A stretch of DNA of 64,000 bases, from NCBI GenBank assembly GCA_025174535.1, contig JALBUN010000009.1:1426001-1490000 (forward strand). The letters are read 5' to 3'. The translations under genes and the position numbers were made by a program. Source of the DNA: Cantharellus purpuraceus. Its lineage: Eukaryota; Basidiomycota; Agaricomycetes; Cantharellales; Hydnaceae. This document shows, piece by piece, positions 46,339-58,079 of this stretch (position 1 is the first letter of the stretch; each line of letters begins with the position of its first letter). Below the pieces are notes generated by a model. That model searched no databases. It saw only the letters and a program-made list of their open reading frames with translations, and had not been told where the DNA came from.

Positions 46339-47515
46339 ATGAGTTTGAGCTATTGGGTGAGTCAAGGGCTTTCGAGGGTCTTCCCGGATATCCCCGAAAG
46401 TCTTTACAATGTCCATCCTACGAACGCGGCTACTCCCAATCCTGCGCATGCGTTCCCGTGTCGTCATCTGCACTTGACCCTACACTATCACGGCACACTC
46501 CATGAGCGCAACACACACTAAAGAGGAGCCTTTGCAACTCAGATTTATGGAAGAGCCGTTGGGGCTGCCTGCCAGTGAAGGATTCGGTTATTACCAAGGG
46601 CGACCTGGGGATATGATTGCTCCAGGAGGTCGTTTTGAGCTTGAGATGAAGCTTGGTTATGGGATGTCGTCTAGTGTCTGGTTTGGCTCGAGATTTGAGG
46701 TACGTCGCCTTCCTTACAATTCCAGCTTCAATTCTCACGTAAAACCTTGTGTCGGATATGGTCCTAGTCGCAACCACCACGTGGCTCTAAAGATCTTGAC
46801 AGTTAGAACAACACGTTCAATCGCGAGCACAAGCTACGGGAATTGCAACTTCTCCAGGGCCTCTCGCCTTCCCCAGCGACTTCTTCTACTGTATCCGCCT
46901 TCTCGACCCTCCACCAAACTAACCGCGTAACTTTTCTCTCTGTTAACGTAGTTTACGGCCTCCTGGGATTATCTTAGGAGGCGTGTGGGATGAGTCGGTG
47001 GATATTTGGACGTTTGGCTGTTTGGTAAGCGCGTAAGCACACTGGGTAATTAAGTATCCATGTGGCACGAACTCATACCCAAAAGGTGTTCAATATCGTC
47101 ACCAATAACAGGGTACTTTTTGAGCCGTTGGCGGTGCCTGGTCAGCCCTGGTCAGTCCGAGGAAGACACGATGTTATATCAGATGATATGCTCTTGTGGT
47201 GAATTCTTCTACGAGGATTCACTGTAGCGGTGGTCTCGGAGCGCGCAATACTTTGATTACGACTGTAAGTTGCCGTTTTTTTACACTTGGTTTTCTCCCA
47301 TGCTCAAGTAAGTTGGCACGAGGACAGGCAAACCCAAGCCTGCTGCGAACAAAAGGTTTTACCGCAAGACATTTCAAGAATGTTTCTTTGATTGTGGAGA
47401 TCCAATTCCTCCTGAGGATGTAGGTGTAACTGGACTCATGACACGGTGTCTGAGACTTGATCCACAGCGTCGTGGGACGGCGCAGGAGTTGAGGGACCCT
47501 TGGCTAATGTCTTAG
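46339..47515 (+). pseudogene. SRPK-type protein kinase lacking its catalytic core
   Basis: The N-terminal part resembles fungal SRPK-like kinases: LRFMEEPLGLPASEGFGYYQ, a glycine loop GYGMSSSVW (about 46658), and the Lys motif HVALKIL (about 46783). The C-terminal part is also family-typical: VWDESVDIWTFGC (about 46986), FQECFFDCGDPIPPEDVGVT and GLMTRCLRLDPQRRGTAQEL. Between them the HRD/DLKPDN loop and the DFG motif are missing; only about 180 bp separate HKLRELQLLQG from GVWDESVD. Such a protein could not phosphorylate. Stops and frame changes after TNRV and around 47180-47220 also suggest decay. The upstream frame at 46339-46521 carries the usual N-terminal lead-in. Confidence 0.7.
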
Positions 47516-48850
47516 TCATAGGTTTATACTCTGCGGGAGGCCCTGCTTAATTGTAAGTGCGGATTATGCGAAGCAGAAACATCGGGGAGGTACAAATCAT
47601 CATGTATGGACGAATGTGGTACGTGCTCGGGAAAAGTCGCTAGACTTGAATAAAAGAAAGGGAGCTGATGCAACTTAAAGTTTGAAGCATGAAGACGAAC
47701 ATGTTTTCGAAACCGGACCCCTGCCTTCTCTCGCCTGGACAGAAAAGAACTCTAGCATCTGGATCCGCATGTTGGACCATGCGCCAACTTCATGATATGA
47801 ATCTAGACGCTCATGAATTGTGTGGCGTGCACACTTTGGAATATCAGCTTCCCTGCATTTGATGCAGTAATAGTCAGACAAACAATGGCCACTCATATCG
47901 AAACATTAATCGCCCTTTGGCCGGCGCGCGTTATATGAGCGCTGCAAGTGCAGCACTAGTTAGGCAAACAGCGGCTGGAAATTTGAAAAAGCCATCCTTG
48001 CGCTGGAGCGTTTACATGTGCGCTGCAGGCTTGCAACGGCTGTCAGGGAACGTGACTCTGATATTCTTTTGCATAGTTTACAAGAGCATACAGTAACGTT
48101 TATGCCGAGCGAGCATAGTGAATCAGTGATACCATGTGTTTATACCACTGATTGCTAGGATATCGCCCGTGGTTACTCTCAATCATTGCGACATCTTTGA
48201 TGAGACAGTGATAAGCTTCCCAAGCGTCCCCTCTTCCTCCAGCATGCTGCCGAAAGTCAGGACATACTTTCCCTACATAATGAGTAGAAGGGTTCCCCAT
48301 CAGGGTACCCTGGCGCTGTCACAGATGAATGGTCACTGGTAAGATCGCCTAATCAAGATGATCACAGGGCCGCCTTTAAAATTGGGTGTTTATTCCGCCT
48401 GCCACTTGCAGTTGTCAAATATCCTCATACAGGCTACATAGCCGTGAGTTCGATTAGGACTTGTATTGTTTGCCCAGGCCGGAGTGAAAGAATTAGGGAA
48501 ATGATGATACACTGACAGTCCTATCAGACGCAATGAACCTTGATAGAGGTACAGTAGATTTGAGCCTGTGAAAATTCTGGTGCGCATGGCGATTGAACAG
48601 GATGTTATTTTGCGTGCCACATCAGACGAGCCAGTACACGCTTTGCGGACACTTCTCTATTATGTGAAGCAATCTCGATGATTATTGGACATCAGTTCCA
48701 AGAGTTTCTGAGGCAGCCGAGTATTCAACGTAGGCAAACAAGCGTGCTCAAAATCTCTGCAACGCTATGCTACACACTAGATTTATTAAGACTGAAGCAA
48801 ATGATGGTGCGCATTGCACCTAAGAGTCCCAGTGCAGTTAGAAAGAGGTT
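47516..48850. other. Intergenic, no gene recognised
   Basis: 3' flank of the kinase remnant and 3' flank of the laccase gene. The minus frame at 47675-47896 has several Cys and His but no recognised domain. Confidence 0.45.
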
Positions 48851-51501
48851 TTACTGAAGATCAGCAGGGAGCTTGTTGTAAATATCGCAGAGTTGGTTCC
48901 ATTGGGCACTTGGTTTGACAGACTTTGATCCAGATCGGATGCCTGGGGAAAGAAATGAGTCTGTGCATCTCGAGTTCACAAGCATACTTGCTCACCATTG
49001 GGGTCCTCGGCAAAGACGACAGCAAGGCCAGCAGCTATAACGGTCATGTCAGATACAACAAACTTCTAATCATGAGCTGGCTACGTACCCAAATGCCAAT
49101 CAATATGACAGTGGAGAAACCAAGGACCTGAGCATGACCGTTAAGGACTGCCTGCACCGGCATTCTGTGACTCACCAGGGTTGTCTGTCATAAACCTGAT
49201 GCGTACGGGGTTATCGGTAGTACCTCCACTAGATACAACATCGCGTCTAGGAGGGTTTTCGAAATTTGCATCACCACCACTGGCAGATTGGATGACATCA
49301 AAGACGTGTCCGCTAAGAGAAAGAGATTATGAGATAATTAGAAATTAAATTATAGACGGTATCACATACTGCAAATGGAATGGATGACCAGTGCCGCCGA
49401 TTAGACTTACCTCGATGAGAGCATTAGGTTTTAAAATGATGGTATTCTCAGACGATGCGAATTGTGATCTGGTGGAGTTTGTGAGTATATGGCCGGTGTG
49501 ACACTGGATATTTGCGAACGCATTTGTGAAACCGTTGGCTAGGATATTCAGTAATGTCGGCACAGAAGGAGATTCGTATTGGGAACCGTTGATAAGCTGA
49601 ATACCGACATCTGAGCACAATAACAACTCGACTAATATATACTTACCCAAGTGTCCGCATTGGGGTGAAGCGTTATATCCGGGCCAAAAGTGAGTTTGAA
49701 GACCTGATCAGCCGGCCTGTTTCCACCCGGGGCTCCTGGGTTCTCAAGTGGCTATACTAATTGTAAACCTTATGAATAGATGATCCGCTTCAAAGCTCAC
49801 TTTGAGGTTGAACTCTTCGAACTCGACACTACCATTTTTCTGACCAGTAGGCGGTGGAATGGTGGGATCTGCGTCGGGGGCCCCATCATAATGGAGGACG
49901 GCAAATGTGCTGTTTGTGGGTCCCGTGACTGTAGACATCTCGAGTTAAAAGGAGAGGATGAGCGCGTTAGAACAAATACATACACCCGGGGAAAATGTCG
50001 CTCATTATTAGGCTGATCCCTGTCCTGAACCAATTATGAGCCGCAAAGGGAACAAAACGTAAACTTGCAGTAGTTATCAACTGTTTGATTGGCATTGACC
50101 TTCGGCAGCAATGAACAAAGAAACCGGGCTGGGAGATGGTAAATGCAACTTACAATGATACTGTAACGCTGTCCGGGTAACACGGGGATGGAGTCTACCG
50201 CGTATGGCTCGTGTGAAATGCCTGCCATAATAATACTGACGTCAGAAATACAATATTTTCATAATAAACATGAGTATTACCATCGGCCTCGATAACCGTC
50301 ATGCGGTGTTTGTCAATCGAAAATTCGAAAGCGGCTATAAGTTATAATCGGCAAGATCCAGTTAGCGCTCAATTACTGTGCTTACCTGCAGCAGATAAAC
50401 CGATGAGACGGAAGCGGTAACGTTTTCCAGCTTTGACGTTGATCCTAGCCCAAGGGACGGTAGGACCTCCAGGAAATCTGCCGATGCCATTTACAAGGGC
50501 AGAATCCGGGGTCGGCTCTATGCCTCCAGCAAACCAGGCATCTAATACAAGTGAGATCATTGCCTCAATGGAACTGTTGAGTGAACTCACTTGTTGAGTG
50601 AAGAGCAGTGTCGTGATACCAGTCGGCCAAGGTTATTATTCTAACGAAGCATATTGAAGATTGATATCATAAGAGGACGTCAACTTGCATGGCACACGCA
50701 CGTATTTGAATCATCCACATCGTACAAGTACCGTTGGGGATCTTCTGGGTCATCTGTATGCACCAAAGCAAGTCTAAGTACAAGACAACGGACTGTTCTT
50801 CATAACGCACAGATGACGAGGGGACCACGAATTCCGTCGACGTACTGGGTGCTCAGGTGACTATGGTACCTGCAAACAGCCTTACACAGGGAAGGGTAAA
50901 CAAGCATCAGTGAAACATACCAGTAGGTTCCAGTTTGGCCCTGGGGAAGAATAGTGTAAAGATAGGACTGGCTATCGATTGATTGAGAATTCGCAATAAG
51001 TGGAGGGTGATCAAGATTATCCTCACTTTTGGGCGATGGGGCACTGTGTAACAAAAGAAACGCCATCATTGCTGTTTCATTACCATCAGAAAATACACAC
51101 ACATTGAAGCAGCTAAACGCGTACTAGGCATCACGATGTTCAAACTAATACATAGTTAGCAATGAATACCACGCGATGAAAGCAAAATGTCGCACTATGC
51201 CATGCCAATGCTGTAGATGTAGGTGAGTCATAGCTATTTTTAAAAAATAAACAGATAATGAACGCACAATGCTAGTGCTGCGACGCATGGTCGGATCCAA
51301 AAGAGAGTTTTTGAGATCGACCTTTATAACGTCTCCCTTGGATGCTGACAACAATGGCCCGGGAAATACACCGTTCACGAGTGAAGCACTTCGTTCGAAG
51401 CCATCCGGCGCAATGTCTTTTGCCGCCAACTCCCAGTTTTGAGAGACAATGGTGCCGTGGACTGCAGCAGCAAACAGGACTAAGAGGAGGTAGGGAACCA
51501 T
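48851..51501 (-). CDS. Laccase (secreted multicopper oxidase)
   Basis: About a dozen exons. The signal peptide starts at ATG 51501 (MVPYLLLVLFAAAVHG). All four copper signatures are present: L1 HWHGI (51196-51210) with DGVSFVTQCPI, L2 [20 protein letters not shown] (about 50845), L3 HPFHLHGHVFDVI split by an intron (about 49310-49390), and L4 GPWFLHCHIDWHL (about 49090-49125). Intervening laccase blocks include ITLADWYHDTALHSTS, GKRYRFRLIGLSAA, PLENPGAPGGNRPAD and the C-terminal CDIYNKLPADLQ with stop at 48851. Laccases couple one-electron oxidation of phenols to reduction of oxygen to water and act outside the cell in lignin or pigment chemistry. Around VDNYW a GC-AG intron (donor GCAAGT) gives the expected Trp. 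The short exon just after HWHGI could not be closed in frame by eye, so a frameshift there is not excluded. Confidence 0.85.
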
Positions 51502-52774
51502 GAGAAAGAAACGAATGGTAGAGAGACGGTAAGAGGAAACGCGGCCATCTCGACTGTACATGGGGGTAGGGGATTCGGTACGGTCCTAATTTGATGCGCT
51601 CTTGCGGCGCTCGAATGTATTGTGAATCAACCAAAGGAAGTGCCTGCGGCAGGCTACGATGAGCCTGAGCATTCGTGCCTAATACCAAGATAGGAAATAA
51701 ACCACTCATTAACATTCAAGCCCCGACCCCAGTCGGCCCTAAGAAGCATCGAATATCGATCCATCTCAAGTGAGGTCTCGACAGCCCTGCCAGAGCTCCA
51801 TAATAGTCAGAGCCCTAGAAAGGTACGGGTCTGTCGACGTGAAGGATGTGTATGAATGATTGTGAATGATTACGAGCCCGGCATTCTAGGAAGAAAGGCA
51901 CATGAATATCTTTCAGCACCGTGACCGCCACCTTCACTACACCTTGCTTTGTAACATTCCATGGTCACACTTCATATGGACGCAGGAATTGTGCGGAGCC
52001 AAGAAGCATTGTTATAGATCCATGAAGTGTTGTGGAACCAAGAAGTGGTCTTGTAGACCCAGCGCCCGTCCTATAAGAGGGTCCAAACAACGCATGCTGT
52101 CCTGGCCACTTTCTGTTTGTTTTACTGTAAGTTGGTTGGTACAGGAATACTCTCTGCGCTTTAATTTTGCAGATCTGTACTGATATGTAGTACACGGAAC
52201 AATCTGGAGCACCCTCCCACCCTCCTCGGTGGCTATCATATGATATCATGTGGTTCCATCCATCATATTGGCTGCTGACCAGTCGGATTCAGTGCACTGG
52301 TGGATCATCGATTATCGATGTCAAAATAATCTAAAGGCATCCATAACTAATGTCTGTTGGATCTTCGATTGAACACGCAGCATAAACTTCAATCTATTGC
52401 AAGGGGTGTCAGGACGGGAATTCCGGACCAGACATAGGGGGGTGTAAGAACCGTGAGTCCGACTGCTCTTTGAGTCAACACGACGAAGTTATCTAGATCT
52501 GATGCAACTTGGTACATTTTTTGAGCTTTCGTGAAATCGAAGTTTATCATTTGGATTACCACGGACTGATCAACCAGTGAGTACATCGACATAAACCTAC
52601 GACTGACACTACCAGAGACAAGAACCGGCTGAACATACACATGTCTCCCAAGCGCAACATGCTCGGCAAGCATGGATGCTGATTGATGTGTTGATACTAC
52701 ACACAAGGGTTCACTCAGCACTTTTTGGAAGGAGCTCTCAAACAGAGATGACAGTAAGGGCAGTTCTATGCTCC

Positions 52775-52880
52775 CATTGAGCTGCCCATGTTTGTGGCAG
52801 CTCCAACCTTCCAGGAACTGCCCTTGCCAGTGACAGTTCCACATTCTCTCCCATTGAGCTGCCATTGTTGATGGCAGCTC
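52775..52880. repeat. Two adjacent hairpins sharing GAGCTGCC/GGCAGCTC stems
   Basis: The second hairpin is perfect: GAGCTGCCAT (52856-52865), loop TGTTG, ATGGCAGCTC (52871-52880). About 70 bp earlier the same stem occurs with GAGCTGCC and GGCAGCTC around a 9-base loop. Between them GGAACTGCC and AGTTCC words recur. Confidence 0.8.
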
Positions 52881-53049
52881 TGCACCATTTCTATCCTAAC
52901 CTACCTGTTATCATGGTGGCTCCTACTCTCCCCCACTGAGGCCCCTTTGTCATGGGATCTCTTGCCAGGAATAAGGAGCCTTGGCAAATTTTCAATGAGT
53001 GTCTGATCAAAAGTGCTCATGGGAGCCAGAAACACAATGGTGTTGACTG

Positions 53050-53075
53050 TTTTTTTTTTTTTTTTTTTTTTTTTT
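53050..53075 (+). repeat. T26 homopolymer
   Basis: Uninterrupted run of 26 T. Confidence 0.85.
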
Positions 53076-53223
53076 GCATGTGTTATTGGGAGATCATCAA
53101 AAGAAGACCAAAGGATCACAACATGTGAATTCTGATGCAGAAGATCAGTTGGTTGGAAGTTGGCCCATTGTTAGGAATATGAATCCCTGACACTTCTGAT
53201 GCTAATACCAATGTGGAAGATTG

Positions 53224-53470
53224 TTATGCACTAAGTGTTAAGTGCTGAAATGGAGTTCAAATGGACATAACTGGTGTTGGGTGCTAGAGTGAATAAGAGA
53301 GGACTTTACTGTTTCTAGTTCAGCTGGAGACAGGGAGGTTCTAGAACTATTGAGTCAGATTGAGTGGACTTGGCTTCAACTTATGTGTTGTGCCCCCTCA
53401 GATCATCAGTCCAATATTTCAGAGTTTGGGGAATGGAGTTGGATCAAAGATCTGGAGTGTTAAGGTGTTA
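53224..53470 (+). repeat. Divergent, truncated LTR of the chromovirus family
   Basis: Starts TGTTATGCACTAAGTG, like the LTR starts at 60670 (plus) and 54044 (minus). It shares GTGGACTTGGCTTCARCTTATGTG and the TTTCAGAGTTTGGGGAATGGAG region, but lacks the ATAGTCATAACA end. Confidence 0.5.
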
Positions 53471-53531
53471 ATGGGTGTCTTAGTTCACACTGTTGCACAG
53501 AACTCAACCAAGTGTATTGGTTGGGCGATGT

Positions 53532-54044
53532 TGTTATGACTATATTCATTAACGCCCAGATCCCCGTCCGATCCCCTCAGATCCCCATGCACATGAAATC
53601 TATACTCCATTTGGAAACTGCTATGTCTCCATTTTCCTGTCTGATTGTCACTGCCGATTCCCCCATCCATCTCCAGTTCCAATTGATGCATCAGCATCAC
53701 CATAGGAACCTGGACATCCGTCCCCATCGGACTCGGACATACTCATGTAAGGCCGTCAGCCTCGGAGACCCATCACCGGAGTAATTATTATTAGATTTCG
53801 AATATGTATTTAAGTTGCCGACTGGGGACTCCATTCCCCAGTTCGAATATCAAATCACGCCTAGCTCCTAAGTCCGATCCTAACTCTGTAAGTTGTACTC
53901 CGTCTCTGAAATCTCGGACACCGGTATTAGTGAGGGCACAGCACATAAGCTGAAGCCAAGTCCGTTCTGACCCCCACGACGTACTCCAACTCCAACCCAA
54001 CCTCCAACCCAATCTCCAACCCCAATCGGACCTAGTGCGTAACA
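53532..54044 (-). repeat. Chromovirus 3' LTR
   Basis: On the minus strand it begins TGTTACGCACTAGG at 54044 and ends AATATAGTCATAACA at 53532 (513 bp), with TGTTA...TAACA ends. It lies directly downstream of the pol genes on the same strand. A related LTR at 60670-61341 is in the opposite orientation. It contains about three units of a TTGGAGGTTGGG repeat. Confidence 0.75.
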
Positions 54045-54414
54045 GGTTGTTAGTAGACTTGGTGAGGACGATGAAACGGAAGGAGGTTCTGGAGGGTCAT
54101 CAGACAGCTGAGTTACATCGATTGCGGAAGTTCATGGCCCCGTTGGATGAGGATTCGGACATGGGAGATGAGAAGGATTGGGTGTCGGATGTAGAGAGTG
54201 ATGAGGAGTCGGAGACGGAGCCTGAGGTAGATAAGGGAAAGGGGAAAAGGAAATGCAATGTATAAAATAAAAATGAAAATGATTATAAATTTCAGAATGG
54301 AGAAGAATGAGGCGGAGTGATTCCTTCGGAGCTTTTTTGGGCAGGCATGTAATTTCCTTTGACTTGTAATAAAATGATGATGCGAAATAATAGAATTAGC
54401 ATTAGTAATCGAAC

Positions 54415-55640
54415 TTAAAGATTCATAAGAGGGCCAGGTTTGTCTGGATAAGCGGAGTGGAAGTTGGAGATGGATTTGGATGCATGATCGAGTTCGGATG
54501 CGGAGACCCATGAGGACTCTTCGTTGGTGCCTTCGTACCCAGTCCATTTGACTAAGTACTGGAGCTTGCACTTGTATCGACGGTCAATCTTCGAGTCCAG
54601 GATCTCGGATATCTCATATTCATTGTCTCCTTCAATGATGATTGGGGGAGGTGGGGGTTGCATGCGACCGGAGATCTCATTTGTGGTAGTGGGTTTGAGC
54701 ATTGATATGTGGAAGACTGGATGAACTGCTTGGAAGTGGCCCGGGAGGCGGAGGGTGAAAGACCTGCTGCCTGCGTGAGCAATGACCTTATAAGGACCTA
54801 AGTATTTCTTGGAGAGTTTCTTTGATGGATGGATGGTCCGGAAGTGTTCGGCCTTAATGAATACTTTGTCTCTGATTTGCAGGTCTGGAGCCGGAATGTG
54901 GCATCGGTCTGTGGAGACTTGATATTGTTTCTGAGCATCGGAGATGGTCTCTCGGAGATGTTGGTGTAGTTGATCGAGGTCGGTTACAAATTGGCAGGCT
55001 TTGGTGGAGGCAAGTTCTTTCTTGGGGTGGACGGAGATGTTCAGATGGTAGCCTTTATTAGCAAAGAATGGAGGTGTGGCAGTGGTTGCATTCAGAGTGT
55101 TGTTGTAGGCAAACTCTGCGATCGGAAGTAGATCAGCCCAGTTGTCTTGTTGATAGTTACAATAGACTCATAGATATTGTTCCAGGGACTGATTCATTTG
55201 TTCCATTTGTCTGTCTCCTTCAGGGTGGTATCTGGAGGTGAAATGAAGCTTCATGTCGAGAGCCTTTCCTAATGTGCGGAAGAAGGAGGACACAAACTCC
55301 AAACCCCAATCGGACGTGACATGCGATGGGACTCCGTGTTTAGAGAATATGTGGAGAATGAACAATTTAGCTAGTGAGGTGGAGGTGATGGTGTCATACA
55401 TCAGAATGAATAGTGACTGTTTGGTGAATCTGTTGACAATCATGAGTATGGTGTCATATCCAAGCGATGGGGGGAGCTTCTCTATGAAATCCATAGAGAT
55501 GGAGTTCCATGGTTGCTCTGGGATCGGAAGTTGCTTAAGTGTTCCATAGGGTTTGTGCCTTTGTGATTTTGAGCGCATACACGTGGTGCAGGAGTTACAG
55601 TAATGTATTCTCACATTTTTGGCCATACATAGTCTCGTTG
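54415..55640 (-). pseudogene. Chromovirus integrase with C-terminal chromodomain
   Basis: Minus strand. The core starts with a degenerate zinc-binding end and CNSCTTCMRSKSQRH, then WNSISMDFIEKLP (first Asp), HVTSDWGLEFVSSFF (second Asp) and SRYHPEGDRQMEQMNQSLEQ (Glu). A TGA follows EQYL (about 55166); reading on recovers NYQQDNWADLLPIAEFAYNN and IRDKVFIKAEHF. The end (54702-54415) is a chromodomain: YEISEILDSKIDRRYKCK, then LQYLVKWTGYEGTNEESSW. In chromoviruses this domain guides integration to marked chromatin. Broken by at least two stops. Confidence 0.85.
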
Positions 55641-55892
55641 GATTAATCCTTGTGTGTAATTTTACCTGAAGTGGCCGGAGATCGGGTGATCATGATAATA
55701 CTGCAAAACTTGGAGTTGGAGACCGTTGGTGTTGGGGATGTATATCCGGTTGTTGTGTCGGAGGTGCCCTTCAGGGTCAAGTGACCATTTTGGACCGGAA
55801 GGGTTGTCCAAGTGTTTAACTGCAACAGGATCAGATCAGAGTGATGAGCGGATGTTGGAGCAGAGTTGGTCGATGTCCATAATGGTGACAGC

Positions 55893-57930
55893 TCAGAGGG
55901 TGGGAGTCATGAGGGTGGATGCTTGTAGGGACGATGCCAGCTGCTCGCTAGTGAACACAGGACAAAAGTTGTGTGGGTTTACAGTGGCATAGTTGCTATT
56001 CCCCTCTTTAGGGTAGATGTCCCAGCGTCTAGTTAACGCGTCGGGCTTTGCTCTGAGTCGACCAGGATGGAAACGGATAATGAGATTGAACTGAGATAGG
56101 TGTTCGGACCATCGGACCTGTCTCTGGGTGAGCAGTTTCATTGTGGAGAAGTATTCCAAGTTCTTGTGGTCCGTTATGACGTCTACTGGATCGGAGGGAC
56201 CCTCAAAGTAGTGTCTCCATATCCGGAAGGCTTCATATATGGCAAGGAGCGCTTTGTCATGAACGTCATAGTTCAGTTCGGGGGGTGTAAATGTACGCGA
56301 GTGAAAAGTGATCAGGTGGACTTGTCCGTTGTCTGGGGAGATGATGGACAGGATCGCGGCAAGTGCATAGTTGGAGGTGTCGGTCTCTAATAGGATGGGA
56401 ATGTCTGGAACCCAATGAGTCAGTATCGGAGCGGAAGTAAAGGCCTTTTTCAAGGTCTCAAAGCTCTGTCTACATTTGTCAGTGAAATTCCATTGGATAC
56501 CCTTGCTAGTGAGTCGGGTGAGCAGAACAGTGATATCGGAGTAGCCGTGAATGAAGCGGTGGTAGAAGTTGGCGAACCCTAGGAAGGACTGTACATCCTT
56601 GACTTTCTGGGGTTCTGGCCATTCCTGTATGGCTTTGATTTTGTCATCAGACATTGTCAATCCTGCCAGGGAGAGGATATAGCCTAGGTATTCGACCGAG
56701 TCGGAGTGGAATTCACATTTGTCAGCGCAGGCGAAGAGGCCATGCTTTCAGAGACGTCGGAGTACATCTCAGACATGTGTCCGATGTTCTTCTTTGTTGT
56801 CCGAATATACCAGAATGTCGTCTAAGTAAACGAGGATGGTCACATCGAGGAGGTCGGTGAAGGTATCATTCATGAACCGCTGGAAGGCGGCCAGAGCATT
56901 GGTTAGTCTGAAGGGCATGATGCACCACTTGAAAGATCCATATCATGTGCGGAAGGTCATTTTCCATTTGTCGCCTTCTTGGATATGGACTAGATGGTAG
57001 GCATGTCGGAGATCTATTTTGGAGTAGATCTTAGCCTTTCGAGGACTTTCGAGTAGGTCCGCGGTGCAGGGTATCGGGTATCGGTCTTTCTTGGTGATCT
57101 TGTTGAGTCCATGGAAGTTGACGCATAGACGGAGTGATCTGTCTTTTTTGTGGACAAATAGGACTGGAGCTCCATGGGGAGATAGGGATGGGCGGATGAA
57201 GCCTGTGGCCAAGTTCTCGTCTATGAATGTTTGGAGAGCCAGTAGCTCTTTTTGGGATAGCGAGTAGATAGGGCCAAGCGGAGGGGTGGAGTTGTCATCC
57301 AGTTTGATCTTGAGATCGTATGGTCGGTGTTCTGCTAGGGAGTTGGCTTTAGACTTGCTGAACACGTCAGCAAACTCATGATACTCCTTGGGAACCATAG
57401 AGAGGTCCAGTGGAGTTGATCGGGTGGAACGAGTGGCAAGGAATATCAGATCGGAGAGGTGGACCTGGAATGTGTGAGAACCATCCAGTTTGCTTAGTCT
57501 GGGGAAGACCATAGTGTCCACCATCGATATGAACGGAGGGGTAGACGGAGTATCTATTGGAGTGGAGTCAGTGGAGGCAGAAGATACTTTCGCACCTATA
57601 GTTGCTGGTGACATCGGGGATGACACAGCCTGTGCTGGAGAACAGAATGTGATATGGCCCAATGCCCAGTCAATCAACGGATTGTAGCGGGTGAGCCAGT
57701 TATGTCTGAGAACCACAGAACAGCTGGAGTCAAGCAGAGTAACATAGAATGTAAGGGTCTGGATTTCTCCAACAGAAAAATGGATAGACAGATCTATAGC
57801 TCGTGAAATAACAGCATTAGTAGTGCCGTCAAATAATCAGAGTGGTATTGGAGTTATGGTGTATGTATGGAGTTTATGTAAATTGGAAAAGGAGGAATCG
57901 AGGAAACAGTGAGTAGAACCGGAGTCAATT
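55893..57930 (-). pseudogene. Chromovirus protease, reverse transcriptase and RNase H
   Basis: The protease motif DSGSTHCFLDSS lies at about 57915, followed by VVLRHNWLTRYNPLIDW. Reverse transcriptase blocks: DLKIKLDDNSTPPLGPIYSL, FVHKKDRSLRLCVNFHGLN, KIDLRHAYHLVHI, FRT then TGA then YGSF (about 56945), [12 protein letters not shown] (about 56810), and FLGFANFYHRFIHGYS. RNase H blocks: LETDTSNYALAAILS, YDVHDKALLAIYEAFRIWRH and DHKNLEYF. Stops at about 57836, 56945, 56790 and 56768 are all TGA. Confidence 0.9.
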
Positions 57931-58079
57931 AATGCTTGAATAGCGGTATCGGGAATGAAGTCGGAGTGGACGAGGAGGGTAAGGGAGTCGGAGTGGGAAA
58001 GAGTGGATGCGTTCAGGCAGACCTCATTTGTCGTACAGGGAGTACCAATGCAGCCCTCAGCCTGTACGGAGGCTATAGG

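Larger units (their letters stand above)
51502..53220. other. Laccase upstream region and repeats, no gene
   Basis: Contains the presumed laccase promoter. An open minus frame at 52389-52865 is partly built from hairpin repeats (52730-52880) and has no known motif. A T26 tract lies at 53050-53075. Confidence 0.45.
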
